64,000 bases of DNA from assembly GCF_018619475.1 (NCBI RefSeq), contig NZ_JAHFZG010000002.1, positions 1 to 64,000 of the forward strand, written 5' to 3'. This DNA is from Rhodomicrobium sp. Az07 (GTDB lineage: Bacteria > Pseudomonadota > Alphaproteobacteria > Rhizobiales > Rhodomicrobiaceae). Made by a program: the position numbers and the translations under genes. Positions 50,522 to 59,753 of this stretch are shown here, piece after piece. Position 1 is the stretch's first letter. Every line of letters begins with the position of its first letter. The notes below the pieces were generated by a model. The model ran no database searches and had not been told where the DNA came from. It saw only the letters and a program-made list of their open reading frames with translations.

Positions 50522-53157
50522 GCGGCCGGACGCTTCGCATCCGCCTTCTTCCCTTCCGCTTCTCCCTCTTCCACCTTTCGCGGCGGCCCCATCAGCAGCG
50601 GTTGAAACAGCACCGCTGCCGCCATCGTCGTCACGAGCGACAGGGCCAGCAATTCGCCCATGCTTGACGTGCCGGGGTGCTTCGAAAGGTAGAGGCTTCC
50701 GAACGCCACCGCCGTCGTCATGCCGCTGAAGAACACAGCGCGCGTGAGCGGCGAGGCGAGGAGGCCGCTTTTCCCTTCGCGCCACGCCATGATGTAATAG
50801 ATCTTGAACGCGACGCCGACGCCGAGCAGCAGAGGCAACGCGATGATGTTCGCGAAGTTCAGCGGCAGGTCGAGGATCACGCACAATTCCAGCGTAACGG
50901 CGCAGGCCAGCAGCAGCGGAAACAATGTCAGCGCCACGTCGCGCACCCGCCTCAGGAAGATGAAAAGCAGGATCGAGATCGACGTCAGCGCCCAGAAGCC
51001 GGCTTCAAGGAACGCGTTGACGATGGTGTCTCCCGCTTCCTGGATGCCGATGGCTTCGCCCGTAGCGTTCGGTGCAACGGCCGTCACCTCACCGACGAAG
51101 CGGCGCAGAACATCGTTGTCTTCCGAATCGCCGCTCGGCGAAACGGAGATGCGCACGCGACCGTCCGCCGTCTTCCAGTCCGAGACGAGGTTCGGCGGCA
51201 GCGCGGCGAGCGTCACCGTTCCGGGATCGAAGCTCGCCCTGAGGGTGTTGAGCGTGATGTTGAGGGGGTCCACCAGCGCTGCGGTGGCGCGCGCGCGCGC
51301 CTCGGGCGAAGCCTTGGACAGCGCGGCGAGCGCATCCGAAAGCCGCTTGGCTGCTTCGACGCCTTGCTTCTGGCCGCGCACCCGCGCTGCGATCACGCTG
51401 AGGAGGTTCGAGGTTCCTTCCAGCTTCTCCGCCAGTTCGGCATCGGTCGGCGCCGGCTGGTTCGGCTGCGGCTTCAGCACGCTTTCGAGCGTCGTGGCGG
51501 TCTGAGCGATCAACGCGCGCTTCTGGTTCTGATTCTCGGGGATGAACGAACTGAGCGTCGTGGTGCGGGCCACCTCGGGCAGCGCCGCAATCTTCTTCGC
51601 GAGCGCGTCGGCCTCTTCCTTGGAGGCGGTAAGCACCTCGATCGTGCGGCCCGCCGTTTCCGGATCTTTCTTGAGGTCGAGATAGGTCGCGACCGATTCC
51701 ACTTTCGGGCTGCGGAGATTCATCGGGTTGAAATCGAACCGCAGCCAGTTGAGAAGCGGCAACCCGGCGAGCACGACGCACAAGGTGCCTATAAGAATGA
51801 TCATGCGGTTGCGGTCCAAAAACTCGTCGACCGGCTTCAGGAATGCGTAGCCGAGCGGATGCGGCTCGGCGGGCGGGTTCATCAACCGGAGCATCGCGGG
51901 GAGCACCGTGATACTCGTCAGGAGGGCGATGAACATGCCCATGCCCGCGATGAGGCCGAGTTCCGATAGCCCCTTGTAGGCCGTCGGCGTGAAGGCGAGG
52001 AAGCCCGCGGCCGTCGCCATGGCGGCGAGCGCGAGGCGGCTGCCGAGATGCGATGCGTTTGCCTTCAGCGCGCCCTGCAAATCGTCTTTTTCGAAACGCT
52101 CCGCGCGATAACCGACGCTGAACTGCAATCCGAAATCCACGCCGATGCCGACGAACAGCACGAAGAACGCGACGGAGATCGGGTTGAAGGAGCCGACGGC
52201 GGCCAGCCCCAGAGCGGCTGTTATCGCAAGCCCCACGATCAGCGAGACGAACACGGCGAAGATGATCCGCCCGGAATGAAGCGCAAGCCAGAGTATGATG
52301 AGCACGGAAAGGATGGTCAGCGTCCCGTGCATCCCCGCGTCTTCCTTGAGCGTGCCGAACTCCTCATCGGAGATGGGCACAGGCCCGGTCAGGCGCACGG
52401 TGACACCCTGATCGGGCAGGCCGAGTTCCGCCGCCGTCTTGCGGATCGCGTCGGAAGCCTCAAGGCCCGGCTGAAGCGCGTTGAAATCGAGGATGGGAAC
52501 GATTTCGATAAGCTGTCGCTTGTCGCTCGTTTTCGACGCCTCACCGCTCAACATCTCGCGCCAGCTGAAATTGGCAGGCTGATCCGCGATGGCGTTTTCA
52601 ATGGCCGTCGCCATCGAATTGAATTGCGGCGCGAGGCTGTTCAACGAGACCTGCCGCCCTTGCACACCCTGTGTTGTAAGGGTGATCGCGCTCATGACCC
52701 CGCGAAGGCTCGGATCGGCCGCGAGCGGTTCAAGCAGCGGCTTCGCGCGCGTCAACTGGCCAAGCGCGTTCTTGAGTTCGCTGTCGGAGAGGAAGAGAAA
52801 TCCGTTCTTCTGGAAAAAGGGTCCGCCGGTAAGCTGCTGCACGCTGCGAATGAGGGTCTTTTCTTCCGAAAGTCGCTGTGTGAGCCGCTGGGCGGCCTGA
52901 TCGGCGAGTTCCGGCGTCGGACCGTCCACAACGGCGACGATGGCGGATTCCACCTTCGGGAACGCCTTCGCGAATGCAACCTCCCGCTGCCGCCAGGGAA
53001 GCTCCGTCGAAATCAGCTTGCTGATATCGGTGTTGATCGCGAAATTCGTGACGAAGTAATAACCGGCCATGATGGTGAGGACGAGCGCTGCGGCCAGCAC
53101 TCGCCAAGGGTGACGCGAACAGATATCGACAGTCTTTACTATGGGCTCTTTGAGCAT
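50491..53157 (-). CDS. hpnN: HpnN hopanoid transporter (RND/MMPL family)
   Basis: HpnN is an inner-membrane RND-type transporter that moves hopanoids to the outer membrane in relatives such as Rhodopseudomonas. The protein is 888 aa. It has two sets of six membrane segments, each preceded by a large periplasmic loop: the first at about residue 15-35 (VLAAALVLTIMAGYYFV) and 270-410, the second at about 450-470 and 725-870. The start NPWR-type region and FAINTDISKLISTELPWRQRE are typical. It is intact. Hopanoid synthesis genes (shc, hpnCDE) are not in the window. Confidence 0.92.
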   Translation of the reverse strand: MLKEPIVKTVDICSRHPWRVLAAALVLTIMAGYYFVTNFAINTDISKLISTELPWRQREVAFAKAFPKVESAIVAVVDGPTPELADQAAQRLTQRLSEEKTLIRSVQQLTGGPFFQKNGFLFLSDSELKNALGQLTRAKPLLEPLAADPSLRGVMSAITLTTQGVQGRQVSLNSLAPQFNSMATAIENAIADQPANFSWREMLSGEASKTSDKRQLIEIVPILDFNALQPGLEASDAIRKTAAELGLPDQGVTVRLTGPVPISDEEFGTLKEDAGMHGTLTILSVLIILWLALHSGRIIFAVFVSLIVGLAITAALGLAAVGSFNPISVAFFVLFVGIGVDFGLQFSVGYRAERFEKDDLQGALKANASHLGSRLALAAMATAAGFLAFTPTAYKGLSELGLIAGMGMFIALLTSITVLPAMLRLMNPPAEPHPLGYAFLKPVDEFLDRNRMIILIGTLCVVLAGLPLLNWLRFDFNPMNLRSPKVESVATYLDLKKDPETAGRTIEVLTASKEEADALAKKIAALPEVARTTTLSSFIPENQNQKRALIAQTATTLESVLKPQPNQPAPTDAELAEKLEGTSNLLSVIAARVRGQKQGVEAAKRLSDALAALSKASPEARARATAALVDPLNITLNTLRASFDPGTVTLAALPPNLVSDWKTADGRVRISVSPSGDSEDNDVLRRFVGEVTAVAPNATGEAIGIQEAGDTIVNAFLEAGFWALTSISILLFIFLRRVRDVALTLFPLLLACAVTLELCVILDLPLNFANIIALPLLLGVGVAFKIYYIMAWREGKSGLLASPLTRAVFFSGMTTAVAFGSLYLSKHPGTSSMGELLALSLVTTMAAAVLFQPLLMGPPRKVEEGEAEGKKADAKRPAAYLGSSEHTA

Positions 53158-53656
53158 TGCCTACCGCATTTGGATTGGTGCAACCGGCACTTGAGACGCC
53201 GCGAACAATGCAGATATGTCCACGCTTGGCAACCGGAAAGCGTGAAAAGGCGACAGATTGCAACCTGAGTTAAGACTTGGAGCGGGCCACCATTCCAAGA
53301 CAGCACTATCCTGGAAATAAGATTTTAGAACTGCAATCCAAGGCGTGCGTTCGCTCCGCTTTTTTTGGGAGGTGACTCACATTGCTACTATTCGGGCATT
53401 TGTTGCAAATGAGGCGCAATCGCGAAGGTTCGTGTAAACGAAGCTTGCAAAGGCGTAAAGAACAGAATGGTTGTGCGGCTCTCCAGTTTTTCGAGCCTCG
53501 TTTCAATCAGCTTCCTGTGACTCAGCCATGTCTTTTTGCCCGGCTCGCGCCAATGCCTTGGACGAGGACATCTTCTCAGTATGGTTTCCAAATCCATACA
53601 CGACGATCGTTTTCGCGAGAGTTTTACACCAGCTTGCGCTGCCTGAATGTCCCGCG
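53158..53656. other. 499-bp intergenic stretch, lower GC, no recognised gene
   Basis: A 69-codon minus-strand frame (53597-53388, MDLETILRRC...) is open but resembles nothing I know and lacks a clear ribosome site. I looked for a Y RNA, because bacterial Ro genes often have one nearby, and saw no tRNA-like T-arm with pairing arms. The stretch is visibly less GC-rich than its flanks. Confidence 0.4.
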
Positions 53657-55225
53657 TCAGTTCCGGATGAAGTCGGCGATCAGACGCGGGGTCTTCTCAT
53701 TGAAGCCGATGACATCGAGCATGCCGCCGTCGTTGGTGTCGGCGATGGAGAACCCGCCCGAGGCCACGCCCGCGATCACGAGCTTCGCGCGGATGCCGGT
53801 GCGCGCGCGATATTCGCGCAGCGCGAGCGCCGGATGAACCGACTTCGCGCGCACCTCGCTGTCGGTGTAGACGACGAACGCGTCGACCTTGAGATCGTTT
53901 TCCAGCGCATAGAGCATCGGCAGCGCGCAATCCACGGAATCCGATGAGTAATTCGCAATTTCGCGCAAGGCTTCGGGCAGCCGCATCGTGGCATTCATCT
54001 GCACCGGCAAGAGCTTCTGCTCATCGGATCCGCTCGGCACCGTGAAGGCGGCGACGTGGCAGTCGCGCTCGATCGACGCGGAAACGAGCGCCATCGCGGC
54101 CACCGCATCGCGCGCGCTCAGGCCGGTGCCGACAACGTGACTCGCCCCCATTGAATAGGAGCCGTCGACAGCGATCAGCAGCCGCTTCCCAGCGATGTCG
54201 GCATTCGCAAAGGCCGCGTGGAAGGCCGCTTCAAGCGCGTCCGCGACCTGCGGCAGCGGCTCCCAGGTGAGTTTTTCAGCGTCGTCGCGCCCCTTTCGGT
54301 AGTCGTCGAGCGCGAGAAGGAACGCAAAGGGATGCAGATGCGATTGCCAGACCCGCGTGATATCCCGCAGCGACGGCATCACGAGGTTGAGCCCTTCGCC
54401 GGAGGGTTTCAGTACGCCGGTCGCGGTAAGGCGGCCGAGTTCGCGCAGCAAGGTCTTGACGGGCATGCGTTCCACGAGCGCGCGCAGAACCATTTCATCG
54501 CGCCGCCACTGCTTCGGAACCGTCTCGAAGGGGAGATCGTGCGCCGCGATCAACGCCGCCGCTTCGTCCGCCGTCTTCGCATGCAGCAAGGCGACGTAGC
54601 CTTTCACCACGGACGGGGTCGCCGGGCTTGTCTTTTCCGTGGCCACCCAGTCGTAAAGCGCCTTGCGTGCCGGGTCCGCCGCGACCGGCTGCGAAAGACG
54701 GATGAGATCGCGATGCGTCCACCCGCCCCGCTGGCGGCTGGTTACGATCTGCCGGGCGAGATCGTCCGTTCGCTGCTCGGCATACCAAAGACCGACAGCG
54801 CGCTTGATCGTCGGGTCGAACCCGCGCAAGCCCTGCGCCGCCTCGGCAAACTGGAAGAGGTGCTCCGTCGTCCGGCACACCCTCGGCAGGGCGGCGACGG
54901 CGGCGCGCTTCACGGCCGCATTGCCGTGAACGGCGGCGAGCGCCAGCGCGAAGACGGCGGGCGCATTCGACGGCGCGCGTGAGGCGAGGCTCTTTTCCTC
55001 TAGCGTCGAAACGGCATGCACGCCGCCCACTTCGAGCGAGCGGAGCACGGCGGGAATATGCTCGGCGTTGAGCGCCCGCTCGCGCGCCACATACCGCCCG
55101 TTCTCCGAGCCGAGGATCAGGAAGCGCTCGAACCGCGACCAGTCGCTCATCGGGAACGGCAAGGCGACGGTGTCCGCGACGCGCGGCTTGATGCGACGCA
55201 GCAAAAACTTCCTGTAATCGAACAT
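53657..55225 (-). CDS. TROVE-domain (Ro60/Rsr-like) RNA-binding protein
   Basis: This is a 522-aa homologue of the Ro60 autoantigen, a ring protein that binds Y RNAs and misfolded RNAs in quality control. The first 340 residues are the helical HEAT-like TROVE ring (RYVARERALNAEHIPAVLRS, AALPRVCRTTEHLFQFAEA, RGWT-type GGWTHRDLIRLSQP). The last 175 are a von Willebrand A domain with a metal site DGSYSMG (residues 354-360). The start ATG at 55225 follows GAGGTGGG. Bacterial relatives often sit with rtcBA; none is next to it here. Its neighbour upstream on the same strand is cobF. Confidence 0.92.
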   Translation of the reverse strand: MFDYRKFLLRRIKPRVADTVALPFPMSDWSRFERFLILGSENGRYVARERALNAEHIPAVLRSLEVGGVHAVSTLEEKSLASRAPSNAPAVFALALAAVHGNAAVKRAAVAALPRVCRTTEHLFQFAEAAQGLRGFDPTIKRAVGLWYAEQRTDDLARQIVTSRQRGGWTHRDLIRLSQPVAADPARKALYDWVATEKTSPATPSVVKGYVALLHAKTADEAAALIAAHDLPFETVPKQWRRDEMVLRALVERMPVKTLLRELGRLTATGVLKPSGEGLNLVMPSLRDITRVWQSHLHPFAFLLALDDYRKGRDDAEKLTWEPLPQVADALEAAFHAAFANADIAGKRLLIAVDGSYSMGASHVVGTGLSARDAVAAMALVSASIERDCHVAAFTVPSGSDEQKLLPVQMNATMRLPEALREIANYSSDSVDCALPMLYALENDLKVDAFVVYTDSEVRAKSVHPALALREYRARTGIRAKLVIAGVASGGFSIADTNDGGMLDVIGFNEKTPRLIADFIRN

Positions 55226-55369
55226 GGCCGGCCCACCTCGAGCGAAAAGGATTGCTTGCTCCTGTCCTAGAAAAAAAACGAGGCGCGCGGGCGGGCAATG
55301 TGGTGCGGCGAATCGGCTCGCCTCCGGCATGGGCGGTGTATCCGGGGCGGAAAACGGCGCGCAGAGGGC

Positions 55370-56146
55370 TTACTCCGGCTGCCCGGACTGCCCGCCTACC
55401 CGCCGCATGAGATAGGTGTCCATGATCCAGCCATGCTTTTCACGAGCCTCTGCGCGAAGACGCTCGATCTCGCCCATCACCTCCGAAAGCCGCCCCGCGA
55501 GGAGAATTTCGTCCTTCGTGCCGAGATAGGCGCCCCAATAGATGTCGACCGTCTCCGGTTCGGGCACGCGCGTAAAGCTCACCGCGCCGTCGAGCATGAC
55601 GACGACGCTGCCCGGATGGCGCGGAAAATCCACGTCGAGCCGCCGCCCCGTGGTGATCAGCACCGGCTCGGCGATACGGTTCAGCGGGATCTTGTGTTGC
55701 GCGGCGAGCGCCTGAATCGCGCCGATGCCGGGTATCACCTCATGCTCGAACGCGACGCCCTTCGCGAGAAGGCTGTCGAGAAGGCGAAGCGTGCTGTCAT
55801 ATACCGCCGGATCGCCCCACACGAGAAACGCGCCTGTCTCGTCCTCGCCCAGCTCGTCGGCGAACAGCCGCTCGTAACCGGCCTCGATGGCGGCATGCCA
55901 GTCTGCCACATTCGCGCAATAGTCGGGGGTTTCGGCGCGGCGCGGGATCGGCACGATGACTTCGCGAAAACGCGGCTCGCGGATGAAGCGTGCGCAGACC
56001 TCTTCGCGGAACAGACGCAGCGCGGCCTTCTCCGTGCCCTTGTCCGGGATGAAGAATACGTCGGCGCGGTTAAGCGCCGCGATAGCCTGCACGGTGAGAT
56101 AATCCGGGTTTCCGGCCCCGATGCCGATGACGAGAATCTTGCGCAT
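55370..56146 (-). CDS. cobF: precorrin-6A synthase (deacetylating)
   Basis: CobF methylates C-1 of precorrin-5 and removes the acetyl group in the aerobic cobalamin pathway. The protein is 258 aa, normal for CobF. It starts MRKILVIGIGAGNPDYLTVQ (SAM-binding loop) and shows FFIPDKGTEK, AFLVWGDPAVYDST and VIPGIGAIQALAAQHKIPLN, typical of this tetrapyrrole methylase. The ATG at 56146 lies 11 bp after the stop of the dehydrogenase-like gene, so both are in one transcript, possibly continuing from bchE. No other cob gene is in the window. Confidence 0.95.
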   Translation of the reverse strand: MRKILVIGIGAGNPDYLTVQAIAALNRADVFFIPDKGTEKAALRLFREEVCARFIREPRFREVIVPIPRRAETPDYCANVADWHAAIEAGYERLFADELGEDETGAFLVWGDPAVYDSTLRLLDSLLAKGVAFEHEVIPGIGAIQALAAQHKIPLNRIAEPVLITTGRRLDVDFPRHPGSVVVMLDGAVSFTRVPEPETVDIYWGAYLGTKDEILLAGRLSEVMGEIERLRAEAREKHGWIMDTYLMRRVGGQSGQPE

Positions 56147-56157
56147 CGCGTGTCGGC

Positions 56158-57321
56158 TCAACCTTCGTTCTGTTCGAGCGACGCGATCAGCCCGGCGATC
56201 ACGGACCAACAGGCCTGATCCAGCGGCGGCACGCGCCGCAAGATGCCGCGCGCCCAGATCGCCTTGCGGCCAAGCTGCTTGGCGAGTTGGAAATCGACGC
56301 TGCCCGGCGGGTCGGCGAGGTCGACTACAAGCGCGTGATCCGGCAGGCTGCCGAGTTCGCGCGCGTCGACGACAGGACCGTTGATGGTGGAGAAGATCGC
56401 ATCGAATTTCGGCGACTGCACGGGCAATTCCGAAAGCGGGAGCACGGCAACGCCGGGGAAGACGCCGTTGAGCCCGCGCTCGTTCGTTGCTATGTGAACG
56501 CGCGCGCCCGCCTCCAACAGCCGGAAAACCAGCAGGTCGGGGATGCGCTCGCCCGCGATGATGCAAACGGTGGAGCCCTGAAGTCGCGTCCCGGCCTTCT
56601 CGACGCGGCTCAGTAGCTCATCGATGGCCTCGGCGGCGGTGTCGAGGATCGACTGGAGCGCTTCCTCATAATCGTGAACGGTAAGCCCCAGCGCAGCGGC
56701 ATGGCGGGTGAGCGCGGCATTGGCGCGCGGCGCGATCAGGCGAGCGCCTGCGCTCATGCCGCCGAGCGCCGAGCCATAGGCGCGTTCCGGCGCGAAGCTC
56801 GCGTTTGGCGACGGGACGTGGCCCGGCGTCGCCACGGGCAGGATGGCGTAGCGCGCGCTTTTGACGACCGAGGCCGGGTCTCGATGCGCCTTGACGGCGC
56901 GTTGACGCGGTTCGAGCGGCGCGCCCAGTATCGCGACCTGAGCGCCAGCGGCAGCGGCCATGCAAGCGATGGTGCGGTCGAGCCGCTGTGTACCGAGCAC
57001 GCCAATGGTAACGCTTGCCCATTCCGGCGCGACCGCGGTCTGCGGCGCTGTGTAGACGGTGTTCCGGCAGCCGGCCGCGTTGTCGTATTCGCCTTCCCAG
57101 TCCGAATCCATGCGGCCCATGGTTGGAAAGCCTGAGGGCGACCCGAGGCGGGGACGCGGCACGCGCCCGGAAGGCGACGGCGCGCCTCGCTTGCGGCGGA
57201 CGCGGATCGTTCGCGGCGCGAAGAGGCGCGTGATCCGTTCGAAGCTGCGCGACCAGAAATCAGAAGACACGATGCTTCCCGATGGGTTCGACGGGCATGA
57301 CATAGTCGCGGCGCGCGCCAT
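56158..57321 (-). CDS. dipicolinate-synthase-subunit-A-like NAD-domain protein
   Basis: This is about 387 aa from ATG 57321; the start is uncertain (57303 is an alternative). The first 80 residues are basic and unlike any domain I know. From VTIGVLGTQRLDRTIACM (about residue 97) on, it resembles dipicolinate synthase A: an N-terminal half ending AALGLTVHDYEEALQSI, then a Rossmann-like half with ALVVDLADPPGSVDFQLAKQ and a C-terminal helix. The glycine-rich NAD loop expected after the two halves meet reads VCIIAGERIPDLL and lacks GxGxxG. No subunit B (spoVFB) is adjacent. It lies between bchE and cobF, so a tetrapyrrole-related reaction is possible but unproven. Confidence 0.5.
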   Translation of the reverse strand: MARAATMSCPSNPSGSIVSSDFWSRSFERITRLFAPRTIRVRRKRGAPSPSGRVPRPRLGSPSGFPTMGRMDSDWEGEYDNAAGCRNTVYTAPQTAVAPEWASVTIGVLGTQRLDRTIACMAAAAGAQVAILGAPLEPRQRAVKAHRDPASVVKSARYAILPVATPGHVPSPNASFAPERAYGSALGGMSAGARLIAPRANAALTRHAAALGLTVHDYEEALQSILDTAAEAIDELLSRVEKAGTRLQGSTVCIIAGERIPDLLVFRLLEAGARVHIATNERGLNGVFPGVAVLPLSELPVQSPKFDAIFSTINGPVVDARELGSLPDHALVVDLADPPGSVDFQLAKQLGRKAIWARGILRRVPPLDQACWSVIAGLIASLEQNEG

Positions 57322-57420
57322 GTGCTCGTCGCCATTTGGCTTATTGTGCGAAAAGCGGCGTCTTTCGGCAACTGGAACTTCAACACACGATAACGGAGAT
57401 CCGAACGGCAAGAAGCAGAA

Positions 57421-57483
57421 ATGGCCGGGTCGAGCCCCGGCCATCGTCAATTCTTCCCGTGAGCGCCGCTTTCACGCGGCGCT
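57421..57483 (-). terminator. two hairpins after bchE
   Basis: ATGGCCGGG/CCCCGGCCAT (57421-57444) and AGCGCCGC/GCGGCGCT (57462-57483) form strong stems directly downstream of the bchE stop. On the minus strand the first is followed by TTCTGCTTCTTG, a partial T-tract. They may end or attenuate bchE transcription before the dehydrogenase-like gene. Confidence 0.5.
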
Positions 57484-57493
57484 TCTCTTTTCT

Positions 57494-59263
57494 TTAAACC
57501 TTGGCGGGCGTGTCGGCCTTCGCTTCGGCCGCCTCGTGCTTCGATTCTCCCGAGCAACCGCAGCCTCCGTCCATCGTCGGCTTCGCAACGCTGCCGCCGA
57601 TGGCAGCAGCCATCGTCGCTTCGTCAAGCTGCTGGTCGCCGCCGCCGCAAGCCATGACCTTCTGCGGATCGTTAGCGTCGTCACCGCGCACCTTCGCGGC
57701 AGCCGCAGCCACCGGAGAGGCGTCAGCCTTGCGCTTCGGGGCGGATTTCCATGCGTTAGACGAAATCTGAAGCTCGGGCGTCTTTTCCAGCGTGCGCGAC
57801 GTGTCGAAGTCGAACTTGAGCTTCTTCTTCGTCTGCGGACCCCAGTAGCCGCGCTTGCCGAGATCGTAGAACTGCCGCTGGTAGGCCGAGAGCAGGAACG
57901 CCTTCAAGCAGCCGAGCAGGTATTTGCGGCGAACCTTGTCGCCCCGCACCCACGGATAGCCCCACAGCGCCTTGTTCATGTAGAAGCGGCGATAGTTCTT
58001 CATCACGCCGTCGAGCAGTTCGCCGCGGTCGATCGCCTTCGGCCTCATGATCGGCGTCACGAAGTTGTATTTTTCGAAGTCGAAAACTTCGACCTTGTCG
58101 CCGAGTTCGCGATAGAGGTCCGAGAACGGCCATGGCGTGAACATCGACCAGTTGGCCATGTCCGGGTTCCACTCGCGAACCATCTTGTAGGTTTCTTCGA
58201 GGGTCTCGAGCGTCTCGTTTTCGAGGCCGACGATGAACTGCGCTTCGGTCACGATGCCGTTTTCGCGCAGGAGATCGATGGCCTTCTTGTTCTGCGCAAC
58301 CGTCGTTTCCTTGTTGAACAGGTCGAGGTTGAGCTGCGCCGCCGCTTCGGTGCCGAGCGAGATATGCACAAGGCCCGCCTTGCGGTACAGCGGCAGCAGG
58401 TCTTCGTCGCGCAGGATGTCGGTCACACGCGTGTTGATGCCCCAGAGCACGGGCAGCTTGCGCTCGATCAGTTCTTCACAGAACGCGACGAACGCCTTGC
58501 GGTTGATGGTTGGCTCTTCATCGGCGAGGATGAAGAAGCCGACGCCGTGATCGCGCACCAACGTCTCGATTTCATCGACGACGAGCTTCGGCTTTCTCAC
58601 GCGATAGTCGCGCCAGAATTTCCATTGCGAGCAGAAGCTACAGGTGAACGGACAGCCGCGCGCCATGTTCGGCGTGGCGACGCGCGTGTTCATCGGGATG
58701 TAGATGTATTTTTCCCATTCGAGCACGCTCCAGTCGGCGACGATGGTGTCGACGTCGCGGATCGGCGGCTCCGCCGGGGTGGCGACGACCTTCGAGCCTT
58801 CCTGATAGGCGATACCGTTCACCTGGCCGCGGCTGTCGGGCCATTCGCCGCGATCGATCGCCTTGACGAGATTGAGCATCACCGCTTCGCCTTCGCCGCG
58901 GATGATGGCGTCGATCCACGGCGCTTCGTGCAGGATCTGCGAATACATGAACGTGCCGTGGATGCCGCCCAGCACCGTCACCACGTCCGGGTGCACTTCC
59001 TTGGCGATCTGAAGCACGCGCTCGGCTTTATAGATGGAAGCCGTGATGGCGGTCGAGCCGATGATGTCGGGCTTTTCCTCGGCGAGGATCGCGCGAAGTT
59101 CGTCCTCGGTGAGGTTGTCCGTCATCGCGTCGATGAAGCGGATATCGGAATAGCCCCCCGCTTTCAGATAACCGGCGAGATAGGCCACCCATGCGGGGGA
59201 CCATCGGCCCGCGATTTCGGCGCCGCCCGAATGATAATTAGGATGGATAAGTACAATCCGCAT
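57494..59263 (-). CDS. bchE: Mg-protoporphyrin IX monomethyl ester oxidative cyclase, anaerobic (BchE)
   Basis: BchE closes the fifth ring of bacteriochlorophyll without oxygen, using radical SAM chemistry and cobalamin. The protein is 589 aa. The N terminus [19 protein letters not shown] opens the B12-binding domain (about 1-150). The radical SAM cluster motif is CPFTCSFC (Cys204, 208, 211). The C-terminal tail contains a cysteine-rich end ([13 protein letters not shown]) after a lysine/alanine-rich linker. A strong AAGGAGG ribosome site precedes the ATG. No other bch gene is in the window. The gene marks the organism as an anoxygenic phototroph. Confidence 0.95.
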   Translation of the reverse strand: MRIVLIHPNYHSGGAEIAGRWSPAWVAYLAGYLKAGGYSDIRFIDAMTDNLTEDELRAILAEEKPDIIGSTAITASIYKAERVLQIAKEVHPDVVTVLGGIHGTFMYSQILHEAPWIDAIIRGEGEAVMLNLVKAIDRGEWPDSRGQVNGIAYQEGSKVVATPAEPPIRDVDTIVADWSVLEWEKYIYIPMNTRVATPNMARGCPFTCSFCSQWKFWRDYRVRKPKLVVDEIETLVRDHGVGFFILADEEPTINRKAFVAFCEELIERKLPVLWGINTRVTDILRDEDLLPLYRKAGLVHISLGTEAAAQLNLDLFNKETTVAQNKKAIDLLRENGIVTEAQFIVGLENETLETLEETYKMVREWNPDMANWSMFTPWPFSDLYRELGDKVEVFDFEKYNFVTPIMRPKAIDRGELLDGVMKNYRRFYMNKALWGYPWVRGDKVRRKYLLGCLKAFLLSAYQRQFYDLGKRGYWGPQTKKKLKFDFDTSRTLEKTPELQISSNAWKSAPKRKADASPVAAAAAKVRGDDANDPQKVMACGGGDQQLDEATMAAAIGGSVAKPTMDGGCGCSGESKHEAAEAKADTPAKV

Positions 59264-59753
59264 GCATCGCCTCCTTGGGGGGCCGCTGTCCCGTCTACGC
59301 CTTTCGATGAGGGTGATGATGTCGCGGGGTGGACAAAGCCGGAAGCGTGAGCTACGCCATGATCCGATTTAAGCCGTTGTCCGATAATGCCGCGGCGACA
59401 TCAGTAACGCTCCCTAGAAAGCGTCGGCGATTCCGCGACAAATCAGAAACCGGCCGTTAGAGTTGAAGGTCATCATAGCTTCTGAACCACCCTCCAGCGG
59501 ATTCGGTCTGTTCCGATGGCAGGTAATAGTTGGGCAAACTTGCCGCTTCGTCGCGGAAACTTTCCTGCGCGAGCAAAGCCAAGTATCCATCCTTCTATGT
59601 CGTGGATGGAATGTCAGCCGGATTACCTGTCATCTTCGATGATCAAGACCATCGAAGCACCATCAAACTCGACTTATTGCACCCGCTTGAGACGAATGCA
59701 AGCGGCCTTTCGCGGCGCTTTGCGCGGCGTTCTGACCCGATGCGCGTTGAATC
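59264..59753. other. 490-bp intergenic stretch upstream of bchE, no gene seen
   Basis: This region separates bchE from the end of btuF and must hold the bchE promoter. I see no gene. I looked for a PpsR/CrtJ site (TGT-N12-ACA) and an FNR-type site (TTGAT-N4-ATCAA) and found neither in convincing form. Confidence 0.45.

Noticed and set aside
53388-53597. 69-codon minus-strand gene downstream of the TROVE gene
   Set aside because: No recognised motif, no convincing ribosome site, and it lies in a low-GC gap; kept only as a note in the intergenic entry.
53158-53656. Y RNA gene next to the TROVE protein
   Set aside because: No tRNA-like T-arm with matching stems was found on either strand by eye.
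56158-57321. Spore dipicolinate synthesis
   Set aside because: Only a subunit-A-like protein with a degenerate cofactor loop is present; there is no subunit B or any sporulation gene nearby.
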